DNA of 64,000 nt from Flavobacterium pectinovorum (lineage in GTDB: Bacteria > Bacteroidota > Bacteroidia > Flavobacteriales > Flavobacteriaceae): the NCBI RefSeq assembly GCF_006438875.1, contig NZ_RCZH01000020.1, positions 1 through 64,000 on the forward strand, given 5' to 3'. The translations under genes and the position numbers were made by a program. This document shows positions 35,801 to 45,499 of the stretch, piece after piece; positions within the stretch are counted from its first letter, which is position 1; each line of letters begins with the position of its first letter. Under the pieces are notes generated by a model, which did not search any database, was not told the origin of the DNA, and saw nothing but the letters and a program-made list of their open reading frames with translations.

Positions 35801-38800
35801 ATGAAAAAACCACCAAAGTCCAATGGATTATTTCCTGCGTGCTTAAAATTTGATTTAAAAATGAAGTTATCACTGTTATTTTTTGTCACCGCAAGTTTTG
35901 TTATGCAAGCCAGCATCTCATATTCTCAAAAAACTAAAATCTCTTTGAATAAAGAAAGTGTTACTGTAAAAGAAGTTATCGATGAAATCGAAACTACTAC
36001 AGAATTTAAATTTCTTTTTAATACCAAGTCCGTTGATTTAAACCGAAAAGTAACTTTGAACGTTAAAAAAGTTCCGGTAAATATTATTCTGGACTTACTT
36101 TTTAAAGGTACTGATACTTCATATGAAATTGATGATCGCAAGATTTTGTTAACCAAAACAAAAGAGAACAAAGTCATCATGATAAGTCAGCCAAATCTTC
36201 CGGATCTTCCTCCTGTCCAAATTAAAGGAACGATCGTTGATTCTAACGGACAGCCGCTGCCAAGTGCGAACGTTGTCGAAAAAGGAACCAAAACCGGAGT
36301 AACAACAGATTTTGATGGAAAATTTGCTTTGAATGTTTCAAACGAAAACGCCATACTAATAATATCGTACATAGGATTTGATACTCAGGAAGTTTCCCTT
36401 AAAGGTCAAGCTACTATTAAAATTGTTCTGAAAGAAAGTGCTGCAGGACTTAATGAAGTTGTAGTAGTTGGTTATGGTACTCAAAAGAAACACGACATAA
36501 CCGGATCTGTATCTTCAATTAATAAAAACTCGATAAAAGATCTTGTACTTACTTCTACAGAACAGGCTTTAAAAGGACAAGCTGCCGGAGTACAAATGAC
36601 ACAATCTTCATCAGCTCCCGGAGGTGGTGCATCTGTAAGAATTCGTGGAGGTAACTCTATCAGTGCAGGAAACGAACCTTTATATGTTATTGACGGTTTC
36701 CCGATATACAATGACAACAGTAACTCTACCGGAGTTTTAGGAAACGGACAGCCTACGAATGTGCTTGCTTCTATCAATCCTAGTGATATTGAATCTATGG
36801 AAATTCTAAAAGATGCTTCGGCAACTGCTATCTATGGTGCAAGAGGTGCTAATGGAGTAATCATTATTACTACTAAACGTGGTAAAACAGGACAAACAAG
36901 CGTAAATTTTGAAACCTATTACGGTTTCCAACAGCTTAGTAAAAAAATAGATTTAGTAAATGCATATGATTTTGCAAGAAATGCTAACGTAGACAACGTA
37001 CAAAGAGCACGTCCAATTATTTATCCCGATCCTGAAATTTATAATCCGGCAGTATATGGTCAGGGAACGGATTGGCAGGATGAAGCTTTTAGAGTTGCTC
37101 CGACACAAAACTATCAATTAGGTTTTACAGGTGGAAATGAGCAGACAAAATATGCGATTTCAGGAAATTATTTTACTCAGGATGGTATCCTTCGCGGATC
37201 AGATTTTACACGTGGTTCTGTACGCGTAAACCTGGATCAAAACCTAAGTTCTAAATTTAAATTGGGATTAAGTTTCACTGCTTCGAGAACAGCAAACAAT
37301 CAGGCTAAAACAGATACAGATCTGGATGCCAATAATATTGGTGCCGTAACTTCTATTCTTTATGCTCCGCCAACTGCACCTGTTTATGCACCTGATGGAA
37401 GCTACAACAGATTTATTGGACCAGATGGAAGTTTCTACGGAAATCCTGTTGCATCGCTACTGGAAATTAAAAACTTATCCAGAACGGATCGTGTAATGGG
37501 AAATATTTTTCTTGACTATAAAATCACAAAAGATTTATTATTCAAAATAAGTTTTGGAGGTGATCAAATCAATGTTAAAGATGATTACTATATGCCAGCG
37601 TTTATTCAGAATACCGGACAAAATGCAAAAGCAAGAATTGGAGTTAACCAAAGCTTTAGCTGGTTAAATGAAAACACTTTAACTTATACTAAAACCTTTG
37701 CTGCAAAACACAATTTTACGGCATTAGGAGGTTTTACGCGTCAAAAATTCACTGCAGAAAATGTAACAACAGGAGCTGATAAGTTCGTTAATGACGTTTT
37801 AGGAGATGGAAGTTTAGGTACCGGAGCAATAGTTGTTCCTCCAACATCAAATGTAAACGAATGGGCACTTGAATCTTACATTGCAAGAATTAATTATGGT
37901 TACGATAACAGATATTTAGTAACCCTTACAGGTCGTGCCGATGGATCATCCCGTTTTGGTGAAAGTAATAAATTCTCATTCTTCCCTTCAGGATCTGTTG
38001 CGTGGAGAGTATCTGAAGAAGATTTTATGAAATCAACTCAAAAAATCATCTCAAATCTTAAACTAAGAACAAGTTACGGACAAACCGGTAATACCGAAAT
38101 CCCAACATACCGCAGTTTAGCAGCCTTAGGCGGAACTTCTAATTATCCAATTGGTGGAGTTATCACAAGCGGAGTGGCTTCTACAAGAGTTGCCAATCCT
38201 AACTTAAAATGGGAAACTACATCGCAATTCGACGCAGGTGTTGATTTAAGTTTGTTTTCAAACCGAATTAACTTTGTTGCAGATTATTACGACAAACGTA
38301 CCAAAGATTTATTACTTGACGTTCAGATTCCTGGAACTTCTGGATATCAGACTTCACTTCAAAATGTTGGAAGTGTAAGAAATCATGGTATTGAATTGGC
38401 TTTAAATACAGTGAATTTTGACGGTGACTTTAAATGGAAAACATCCTTTAATATCACTTTCAATAAAAATGAAGTAACAGATCTGGGTGGAGATTATGAA
38501 AGACCAGCCGGAGGAGGAAGTGCCAGTAAAGCAATTGCAAATACAGGAATTTTAAGAGTTGGTGAGCCTGTTGGTTTATTTTATGGTTATGTAACCGATG
38601 GTTTATTTCAAACTCAAGCCGAAGTAGATGCAGGAATAGCTTCTGGACAAGCAGGTGTAAAATTAGGAGATCGTCGCTATAAAGACATTAATGGTGACGG
38701 AAAATTAGATGCCAAAGACCGTGCAATCTTAGGATATGCACAACCTGATTTCTTTTATGGAATGACCAATACTTTTAGTTATAAAAACTTCGATTTAAAT

Positions 38801-39214
38801 GTTTTAATTAATGGTGTTCAGGGCAATGATGTTTTAAATCTAAATGTAAATGCAGAAACAGATATTAATGCTCCAGGTTCAAATAACAGATGGACGCCAA
38901 CAAACACAAATACAGATGTTCCAAGAACTACAAAAGAAACACGTTTAACAAACAAACAAGTAGAAGACGGATCTTACCTGCGCATACAAAACATATCATT
39001 TGGATATGAAATGCCAAAGATTGTTTTCAAAAATACTTTTGTAGAGTCCATCAGATTATATGTGAGTTTACAAAACTATTTCACGTTCACCAATTACAAA
39101 GGATACAATCCTGACGTGAATTCATTTGGACAGGACAATCTTAGCATCGGTGTTGATCGTGGAGGTTATCCGGCTGCCAAAACATTCCTAATGGGACTTA
39201 ATGTAAAACTTTAA
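35801..39214 (+). CDS. SusC/RagA TonB-dependent transporter with STN domain
   Basis: A 1137-residue outer-membrane receptor. It has an N-terminal extension and signal peptide, an STN signalling domain (about 45-117), a carboxypeptidase-regulatory-like domain (about 139-210), the SusC signature LNEVVVVGYGTQKKHDITGSVSSI (218-240) opening the plug, and a 22-strand barrel ending LMGLNVKL. With SusD it imports oligosaccharides using TonB energy. The STN domain reports loading to the FecR/sigma pair upstream. It follows fecR by 169 bases and precedes susD by 10. Confidence 0.95.
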   Translation: MKKPPKSNGLFPACLKFDLKMKLSLLFFVTASFVMQASISYSQKTKISLNKESVTVKEVIDEIETTTEFKFLFNTKSVDLNRKVTLNVKKVPVNIILDLLFKGTDTSYEIDDRKILLTKTKENKVIMISQPNLPDLPPVQIKGTIVDSNGQPLPSANVVEKGTKTGVTTDFDGKFALNVSNENAILIISYIGFDTQEVSLKGQATIKIVLKESAAGLNEVVVVGYGTQKKHDITGSVSSINKNSIKDLVLTSTEQALKGQAAGVQMTQSSSAPGGGASVRIRGGNSISAGNEPLYVIDGFPIYNDNSNSTGVLGNGQPTNVLASINPSDIESMEILKDASATAIYGARGANGVIIITTKRGKTGQTSVNFETYYGFQQLSKKIDLVNAYDFARNANVDNVQRARPIIYPDPEIYNPAVYGQGTDWQDEAFRVAPTQNYQLGFTGGNEQTKYAISGNYFTQDGILRGSDFTRGSVRVNLDQNLSSKFKLGLSFTASRTANNQAKTDTDLDANNIGAVTSILYAPPTAPVYAPDGSYNRFIGPDGSFYGNPVASLLEIKNLSRTDRVMGNIFLDYKITKDLLFKISFGGDQINVKDDYYMPAFIQNTGQNAKARIGVNQSFSWLNENTLTYTKTFAAKHNFTALGGFTRQKFTAENVTTGADKFVNDVLGDGSLGTGAIVVPPTSNVNEWALESYIARINYGYDNRYLVTLTGRADGSSRFGESNKFSFFPSGSVAWRVSEEDFMKSTQKIISNLKLRTSYGQTGNTEIPTYRSLAALGGTSNYPIGGVITSGVASTRVANPNLKWETTSQFDAGVDLSLFSNRINFVADYYDKRTKDLLLDVQIPGTSGYQTSLQNVGSVRNHGIELALNTVNFDGDFKWKTSFNITFNKNEVTDLGGDYERPAGGGSASKAIANTGILRVGEPVGLFYGYVTDGLFQTQAEVDAGIASGQAGVKLGDRRYKDINGDGKLDAKDRAILGYAQPDFFYGMTNTFSYKNFDLNVLINGVQGNDVLNLNVNAETDINAPGSNNRWTPTNTNTDVPRTTKETRLTNKQVEDGSYLRIQNISFGYEMPKIVFKNTFVESIRLYVSLQNYFTFTNYKGYNPDVNSFGQDNLSIGVDRGGYPAAKTFLMGLNVKL

Positions 39215-39224
39215 TCAAAAAAAC

Positions 39225-40697
39225 ATGAAATCTAATAATTTTCTTATTGTTGCAGCTTTATCTATTTTGATTACTGGATTTAGCAGCTGTCAGAATGATT
39301 TTCTGGAGGAAGATCCACAATCATTTTTATCACCTACAAACTTTTATAAAACAGACGCAGATGCATATGCAGCTTTAGTATCTGTCTACAATGGGTTAAG
39401 ACCCATATACAGTCAGGATATGACTTTTGTTGGAGATTTAGCCGGAGAACAGACCAATCCGGGAACAGGTTCAAATACGGACAGAACTGATATTGATAAT
39501 TTTACCGTTCAATCTGGTAATCTTGTTTTAGCCGGAAACTGGAATAATAATTATGTTGTCATCAATAGAGCCAATACAGTTATAGAACGTGTACCTGCTA
39601 TTGATATGCCTGCCGCTAATAAAGATCTATATATTGCCGAAGCACATTTTCTACGTGCATTAGCCTATTTTAATCTTGTTAGAGAATTTGGCGGAGTGCC
39701 TTTACGTTTAAAGGAAACTACTGAATTAGAAGGCCTTGATATAGCGCGCTCATCAGTAGACGAAGTTTATGCTGTCATTATTGATGATTTAAAACTAGCC
39801 GAAGCAAAACTGCTGCCGGTACAGCCTGCAACTGGAGTTGGGAGAGCTACAAAAGGTGCGGCTTCCTCCCTGCTTGCTTATGTATATTTAACAAAAAAGG
39901 ACTGGACTAATGCTGCTGCAAAAGCACAAGAAGTAATTACCAATAAAGGTACTTACGGTTATGGTTTATATGCAACACCAGCAGATGTCTGGAAAATTGC
40001 CAATGAAAATAAAGTAGAACATATATTTTCAATTCAATTTCAGTCCGGTCCTGAAGGTTACGGTAGTGCATATTCGCAATTCTATCTTTCAAGAACAGCA
40101 AATGTTATTCAGAATAATGGAATATCTGGCTTCGCTATTAATTTAGTGGAAGATAAATTCTGGAGATCTTTTGCTGCTGCAGATACGCGCCGTGATGCTT
40201 CAATCTTATCAAGTTTTACGGATCCTAAAACCAGCAAATATTATGAGTATCCTACTAAAGGTTTAGCAGAACTAAGTATATTCAAATACTTCGATTCTCA
40301 GGCATTTGCGCGAAGCAACAACAATAACAACTACCCAATCTTAAGATATGCAGATGTACTGTTGATAAAAGCAGAAGCATTAAACGAACTAAACGGCCCA
40401 ACTACAGATGCATACGATGCTATTAATACCATTCGTAAAAGAGCCGGCGCCGGTATGACGGAACTTTCAGGTTTGACAAAAGAACAATTCAGAGCGGCAA
40501 TACTTCAGGAAAGAAGCTGGGAATTTTGTTTTGAAAGCAAAAGATATTTTGACCTGATTCGTACGGAGCAGTTAATTCCTATCATGACAGCTGCAGGTAA
40601 AAATCCGCAGCCAAAGAATTTATTATTTCCTATTCCTCAAAGAGAAATCGACTTAAATAATAAAATCGAACCGTCAGATCAAAATCCCGGATATTAA
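39225..40697 (+). CDS. SusD/RagB glycan-binding lipoprotein
   Basis: A 490-residue surface lipoprotein: signal ends LITGFSSC with Cys22. The TPR-rich SusD fold is visible in DLYIAEAHFLRALAYFNLVREFGGVPL, RATKGAASSLLAYVYLTKKDW, YPILRYADVLLIKAEALNEL and the C-terminal RSWEFCFESKRYFDLIR. It forms the lid of the SusC pore and selects the oligosaccharide. The ligand is likely a uronic-acid oligomer given the enzymes downstream. A 11-bp hairpin follows at 40708-40735. Confidence 0.95.
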   Translation: MKSNNFLIVAALSILITGFSSCQNDFLEEDPQSFLSPTNFYKTDADAYAALVSVYNGLRPIYSQDMTFVGDLAGEQTNPGTGSNTDRTDIDNFTVQSGNLVLAGNWNNNYVVINRANTVIERVPAIDMPAANKDLYIAEAHFLRALAYFNLVREFGGVPLRLKETTELEGLDIARSSVDEVYAVIIDDLKLAEAKLLPVQPATGVGRATKGAASSLLAYVYLTKKDWTNAAAKAQEVITNKGTYGYGLYATPADVWKIANENKVEHIFSIQFQSGPEGYGSAYSQFYLSRTANVIQNNGISGFAINLVEDKFWRSFAAADTRRDASILSSFTDPKTSKYYEYPTKGLAELSIFKYFDSQAFARSNNNNNYPILRYADVLLIKAEALNELNGPTTDAYDAINTIRKRAGAGMTELSGLTKEQFRAAILQERSWEFCFESKRYFDLIRTEQLIPIMTAAGKNPQPKNLLFPIPQREIDLNNKIEPSDQNPGY

Positions 40698-40707
40698 TTA
40701 AATAATC

Positions 40708-40735
40708 TTTCTCCCATGCTTAATCATGGGAGAAA
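40708..40735 (+). terminator. Hairpin after susD
   Basis: TTTCTCCCATG pairs exactly with CATGGGAGAAA around a 6-base loop. No T-run follows on the plus strand, so it may set a 3' end by processing rather than strict termination, often seen after susCD to raise their level over downstream genes. Confidence 0.5.
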
Positions 40736-40979
40736 AATTCAACTGATTTAGTAAGAATGTCACGCTTTAATGCAAGCGGACAGATTCCTTATACATTAAA
40801 AAAATTTGTATAGGCTCCAATTGGCGCAGGCTAAAGGACTGCCTAAATTCAATATAATATTTTAGAGTTGGTTTAATTTTAGTTTTTTGAAAGAAGCGGG
40901 ATGGGAATCCTCCTTCCTGTTCCGCCCTTTTAAAACTACTGCACCAAGGCTTAATTTATGTTCAATCAAACGACAATCG

Positions 40980-41150
40980 ATACAAACTCCAAAGGAGTAT
41001 GATATTTATAGCTCGTTTATTTTAGTTTTTAATTAAAGTTCCATCGGAGCGAAATACTTGTGTTATAAATTAAGATATCACCCCGCTGGGGTTTTATATT
41101 ATGGTGGATTTATTGTTTCTATAAATATTGCGTCCCAATGGGACTTAGAA
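40980..41150. repeat. Cluster of short CC-nnn-GG palindromes
   Basis: The 520-base gap between susD and the next enzyme gene has no reading frame of note. It holds a row of small palindromes of one style: CTCCAAAGGAG (40987), TTCCATCGGAGC (about 41040), CCCCGCTGGGG (41081) and GTCCCAATGGGAC (41132). They are separated by AT-rich spacers. The same style occurs in the element at 52497-52662, so these are likely related dispersed repeats. Confidence 0.6.
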
Positions 41151-41218
41151 ATACAAATTCATAATTTATAATTTATAAACAGTAAATAATATATTCCAAG
41201 TTATCCAAAATCAAAACG

Positions 41219-42835
41219 ATGAAAAAAATATATTCTTTTTTAATGATCTTAGTTTTCTTAGGCCATGTAACAGCGCAAAAAACTGTTATTGAACTAGGAA
41301 CAGAAGCTTGGGGAAAAGGGATAAAAAAACTTTATATTCCGAATAAATTTGTTGCCGAAAATGATTTTATAAAAAACACGTCACAAAATTTTATTGATCC
41401 GCCAACTTTCAGCCAAATAAAAGACAAGTTACCGGAACCAATCTGGAAAGCCAACAACGATGCTATTATTTCGTATTGGAAAGCTTGGGAAATTGCCTTT
41501 TCTAATCTTCATAAGGTAACCGCTCAGAACGGATTTGTTTCTCCATACATAGACGCCGCATTCAATGGCAACATTTTTATGTGGGACACTTCATTTATGA
41601 CACTTTTTGGACGTTATGGTTCAAGGGCTTTTAATTTTCAAGGCTCTTTAGATAATTTTTATAACAAACAAAGACCCGACGGATTTATATGCCGACAAAT
41701 TTATGGTTCTAATGGCGAAGATTCTTTTGAACGTTATGATCCATCAAGTACTGGACCTAATATTTTACCGTGGGCGGAATGGGAATATTATAACAACTTC
41801 AACGACAAAACCAGACTTGCCAAAGTTTTTCCAGCATTGCTCGCTTATTATAATTGGTTTAATCTAAACCGCACCTGGAAAGACGGCACTTATTATTCCA
41901 GCGGTTGGGGTTGCGGAATGGACAATCAGCCGAGATTGCAAAGCGGTTATAATGTAAAATGGAGCAACGGACAAATGTCATGGATTGATACAACGCTACA
42001 AGAAATTTTTGCAGCAAAGTTTTTAATAAAAATGGCCATCGAACTTGACAGAGAAAAAGACGTAAAAAATCTACAGACAGAAGTTCAGGAACTTACCAAA
42101 TTCATCAATGAAAAAATGTGGAATGAAAACCTGCATTTTTATACCGATGTTTTTAAAGACGGTTCTTTATCAAATGTGCAATCTATAGGTTCCTATTGGG
42201 CATTATTGGCAGATGTAGTTCCTGACAATCGCCTTGATAAATTTATCAGCCCTCTTTCTGATCCTAAAAAATTCAATCGTCCGCATCGCGTACCAACATT
42301 AGCTGCAGATAATCCTGATTATAATGCCGATGGCGGTTACTGGCGTGGCTCCGTTTGGGCGCCAACTACTTATATGGTTCTTAGAGGACTAACTCAGGTA
42401 CATCAGGATAGTTTGGCTTATGAAATAGGAAAAAACCACTTCGATAATGTCCTGAAAGTTTTTAATACAACCGGAACATTTTTCGAAAACTATTCGCCCG
42501 AAAAAGTACAGGGAAATGATCGCAAGAATTTTATAGGATGGACAGGATTAACACCAATTGCAGTTTTATTTGAATATAATTTTGGAATTAGAGCCGATGT
42601 ACCTCATAATAAAATTGTTTGGGATGTGCGCTTAACCGATGAATTTGGAGTAAAAAAATATCCTTTTGGAACAGATGGTTCAATTGATTTTTATTGCAAA
42701 TCCCGAAATGATACTAAAAAAATGCCTCAAATAACCATAAAATCAAACAAAGACTTTACCCTTACTTTATTATGGAATGGTGGCAAAAAAGATATTCTGA
42801 TAAAAGGAAAAAAAATAATAAAACATGATTTATAA
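41219..42835 (+). CDS. GH63/MGH1-like (alpha/alpha)6 glycoside hydrolase
   Basis: A 538-residue secreted protein (signal peptide ending HVTAQ). Barrel motifs are visible: NGNIFMWDTSFMTLFGRYG, RPDGFICRQIYGSNGEDSFE, SSGWGCGMDNQPR and GGYWRGSVWAPTTYMVLRGL, then FFENYSPE. They resemble the MGH1-like/GH63 and GH37 clans of inverting glucosidases. By analogy the acid would be Asp235 in GMDNQPR and the base Glu423 in FFENY. The substrate is unknown; the locus points to a pectin side chain or oligomer end. It is probably periplasmic, since no sorting tail is present. Confidence 0.7.
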   Translation: MKKIYSFLMILVFLGHVTAQKTVIELGTEAWGKGIKKLYIPNKFVAENDFIKNTSQNFIDPPTFSQIKDKLPEPIWKANNDAIISYWKAWEIAFSNLHKVTAQNGFVSPYIDAAFNGNIFMWDTSFMTLFGRYGSRAFNFQGSLDNFYNKQRPDGFICRQIYGSNGEDSFERYDPSSTGPNILPWAEWEYYNNFNDKTRLAKVFPALLAYYNWFNLNRTWKDGTYYSSGWGCGMDNQPRLQSGYNVKWSNGQMSWIDTTLQEIFAAKFLIKMAIELDREKDVKNLQTEVQELTKFINEKMWNENLHFYTDVFKDGSLSNVQSIGSYWALLADVVPDNRLDKFISPLSDPKKFNRPHRVPTLAADNPDYNADGGYWRGSVWAPTTYMVLRGLTQVHQDSLAYEIGKNHFDNVLKVFNTTGTFFENYSPEKVQGNDRKNFIGWTGLTPIAVLFEYNFGIRADVPHNKIVWDVRLTDEFGVKKYPFGTDGSIDFYCKSRNDTKKMPQITIKSNKDFTLTLLWNGGKKDILIKGKKIIKHDL

Positions 42836-42843
42836 AAAACATC

Positions 42844-43130
42844 TAACACATAGAAACATGGATTTTATGCGTAAAAAAGAAACCAGAAGAGAAATATATT
42901 TCTTTCTCAAAGCTAGTGCTCAATGTCATTAAGTTAAGCTTTTTTGACTAGCCTCCAGCTTCAGCTCAATGTTATTAAGTTAAGCTTTTTTGATTATATT
43001 TTTTATCTCAAAATGTAGTTTTGAATTGTAGTTTAAAAAACTGAATGACATAGACCTATTGCTATGTTCATTTTAACTAAGTGAAACGCCTTTTTTAAGA
43101 ATACAAAAATCTATGTCTCTATGTGTTTAA
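42844..43130. repeat. MITE-like element, copy 2 (287 bp)
   Basis: The left end TAACACATAGAAACATG and right end CTATGTCTCTATGTGTTTAA are inverse of each other. The inner GTGAAACGCCTTTTT matches copy 1. About 150 bp more interior than copies 1 and 3 is present, including a 30-bp direct repeat (42920-42949 and 42964-42993, one mismatch). No gene lies in this gap. Confidence 0.75.
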
Positions 43131-43162
43131 AAAAATTACTACCAAATAATTAAAAATATATA

Positions 43163-45499
43163 ATGAAAAAAACGCTTCTTATCTTGTTTTCTATACTTTA
43201 CAGCATCAGTGTAAACGCAAAAACGCCCGTTGCTGCAGACCGTTGGCTGGAAATTGATCTGTATTGGTTTGAACACAAAAACATGCAAAAATCGGCTAAC
43301 GAATTTTGGGATCGTTACGAACCGCTTATGCAGGGAATCGACGGATGGAAAGGTGTTATCATCAATGTGGGCTGGATAACAGATTATTTATACGAATGGC
43401 AAGGCGATATCAATCAGGAAATAAAGTTGCCAAAAAACATGAAAACCTGGGGTTCAATTAAAGATGGAGGTCAATTGGCAGGAACAACTCCGGAACGCAT
43501 GGATTTATGGAAAGAACGTTTTGAAAAAGCAGATAAACCACAATCCATCGATTACGAAAAATGGACGTATGCTGATTTAAAAAAATTAGTAGGCATTATT
43601 AAAAAAACAGCCCAAAATAAATATCATATTAAAGATGTAAAAGTCGGCACATTTATTACTGGCGGTGATAGTTCGTATGATGGAGATAAAGCTTTATTTT
43701 CCGTAAAGCATCCAAATTCATACCGAAATGGAAAACCTAATATGGTCGCTAAATTATCAGCCGAATCACATAAATATGGCGCGTTCCCGCAAGGAATTCC
43801 AGAAGGCACACCATTAACAGAATTCTTCGGAAAACAATGGGGAAGTTTATCTAAAGCATTAAATCTTGATGTAATAATTCTAAGAGATGGATTTTTGGGA
43901 ACAGGATTATACTCGAGAAGAAAAGGTCCATATGGAGAAACAGCACCAAAAGACCCACAACTAGTAGCAGAATGGAGCAAAGCCACAGCTGATTTAGTGA
44001 AACAAACCAAATTAGCCAATCCAAAAGCATTGGTCATAGGATATTCAAACGCAGCAAGTGCCATTGGCAGCTGGCGTGCGAATTGTTTTGATTTGGAAAC
44101 CATCGCAAAAGAAGGGTATCTCGATGGATGGATTGACCAATCCTGGGCAGGATCATGGAACGAAGTCGGTCAACGACCAGTTATGAATTATGTGCCGGAA
44201 GTACGTTTTTGGAGTTCACCATTATTAGGATACAGCTATATGTTAGGTTATATGCTGACTCATTCGGCTATGCTCGCAGATACAAAAGTGCATCATTATT
44301 TTCTAACCGAAACCTTTGATGCGTGGGAAACCTGGGACATGATTCACAATGCCAGAGAACGTTTACGTTGGGGAATTTGGGCATATTCGCACGCTGCATT
44401 AAAAACACCAAATGGTTTAAAAATGCCAGAAGGAAGTTATATTTCATGGTGCAACAGAGGAAAAATGTTATTGCCAGAAGAAGATGTAAAATTCCTTGCG
44501 CAAACCACCAATGATGCCATTGCAGATGCAGCAGAAACCAAAGAAGTTTTTGGTCCTACAATAGTCTACAATCGAAGTGCGATGGAATGGCAATCAAACA
44601 ATAAACCGGACGAAACAATAAAAGAATGGATAGATGAGCAAGCCGGAACATTAATGAAATGGTCTGCTCCTATTATGTCCGTAACACGTTTGGAATATTT
44701 ACCTAAGGTCGAAAGTGATTTGTTTATTTTTCAGACACCATCTCATTTAAATCAATTAGAAAAAGAAAACTTAATTACCTATTTAAAATCGGGAAAGCCA
44801 GCAATGATTATAGGAAGTCCCGCAGGAGGATTAGATAAAGAGATTGCCGAAATTTTAGGTGTTTCTTCTACAGATACAGCAATAACAGGCACTAAATACA
44901 TCGGAACAATTAATTACAAAACAGAAGGTATTTATGAATCATTACCCAATACATTTCCGCTTTTTCAGCCGTTTACACAAAATAAATTCAGTGCTGATCT
45001 TGAGAGAATATATTCTGTAAGCAGTTCACCTGTTTTAGGATTGAACCAAACGAATGGTAAAAATTTAATTTACTGGGATGCTCCTGATTTCTTCAATAAT
45101 CTTCCCGCTGGAACTGATAATTACAAAGGTTCATTGGATCAAATTATGGGAAGTCCGGTTCCGTATGTTTTGACTGCCAGGCTAATGAATGAAACGATGA
45201 AAAAAGCAGGTTTTACTTTTGTTGATGAAATCAAACAAAATCAGCCTGTTCAATTATCAATGTGGCAGCTTAAAGATGGAAGCTTCAAAATTATGACCGG
45301 AAATCTCGAAGAAGGAATCAATCACACAGCAGATCATACCGTAAGTACCACATTAAACCTGCCAGCATTATTTGTAAAAAATAAATCTGTAGAGGTTTCT
45401 GAACTTTGGAACAAAACCAAAACCATTATCGGAAATAGAAAATTAGACATCAATCTGGAACAAGCTCAAACGAAACTTTTTAAAATAGAAAAGCCATGA
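43163..45499 (+). CDS. Unrecognised secreted protein, candidate new glycoside hydrolase
   Basis: A 778-residue exported protein (signal about 1-19, MKKTLLILFSILYSISVNA). I do not recognise the family. Residues about 25-430 look like an alpha/beta barrel with acidic strand ends: DVIILRDGFLG (Asp242), DGWIDQSWAGSW (321-332) and HHYFLTETFDAWETW (Glu383, Asp386, Glu389). Residues about 495-680 alternate strands and helices (DLFIFQTPSHL, KPAMIIGSPAGG), like the amidotransferase-like trimerisation domain of GH42. A beta-rich tail ends the protein. The gene overlaps the next GH28 gene by four bases. A glycosidase role is inference from fold look and operon. Confidence 0.5.
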   Translation: MKKTLLILFSILYSISVNAKTPVAADRWLEIDLYWFEHKNMQKSANEFWDRYEPLMQGIDGWKGVIINVGWITDYLYEWQGDINQEIKLPKNMKTWGSIKDGGQLAGTTPERMDLWKERFEKADKPQSIDYEKWTYADLKKLVGIIKKTAQNKYHIKDVKVGTFITGGDSSYDGDKALFSVKHPNSYRNGKPNMVAKLSAESHKYGAFPQGIPEGTPLTEFFGKQWGSLSKALNLDVIILRDGFLGTGLYSRRKGPYGETAPKDPQLVAEWSKATADLVKQTKLANPKALVIGYSNAASAIGSWRANCFDLETIAKEGYLDGWIDQSWAGSWNEVGQRPVMNYVPEVRFWSSPLLGYSYMLGYMLTHSAMLADTKVHHYFLTETFDAWETWDMIHNARERLRWGIWAYSHAALKTPNGLKMPEGSYISWCNRGKMLLPEEDVKFLAQTTNDAIADAAETKEVFGPTIVYNRSAMEWQSNNKPDETIKEWIDEQAGTLMKWSAPIMSVTRLEYLPKVESDLFIFQTPSHLNQLEKENLITYLKSGKPAMIIGSPAGGLDKEIAEILGVSSTDTAITGTKYIGTINYKTEGIYESLPNTFPLFQPFTQNKFSADLERIYSVSSSPVLGLNQTNGKNLIYWDAPDFFNNLPAGTDNYKGSLDQIMGSPVPYVLTARLMNETMKKAGFTFVDEIKQNQPVQLSMWQLKDGSFKIMTGNLEEGINHTADHTVSTTLNLPALFVKNKSVEVSELWNKTKTIIGNRKLDINLEQAQTKLFKIEKP

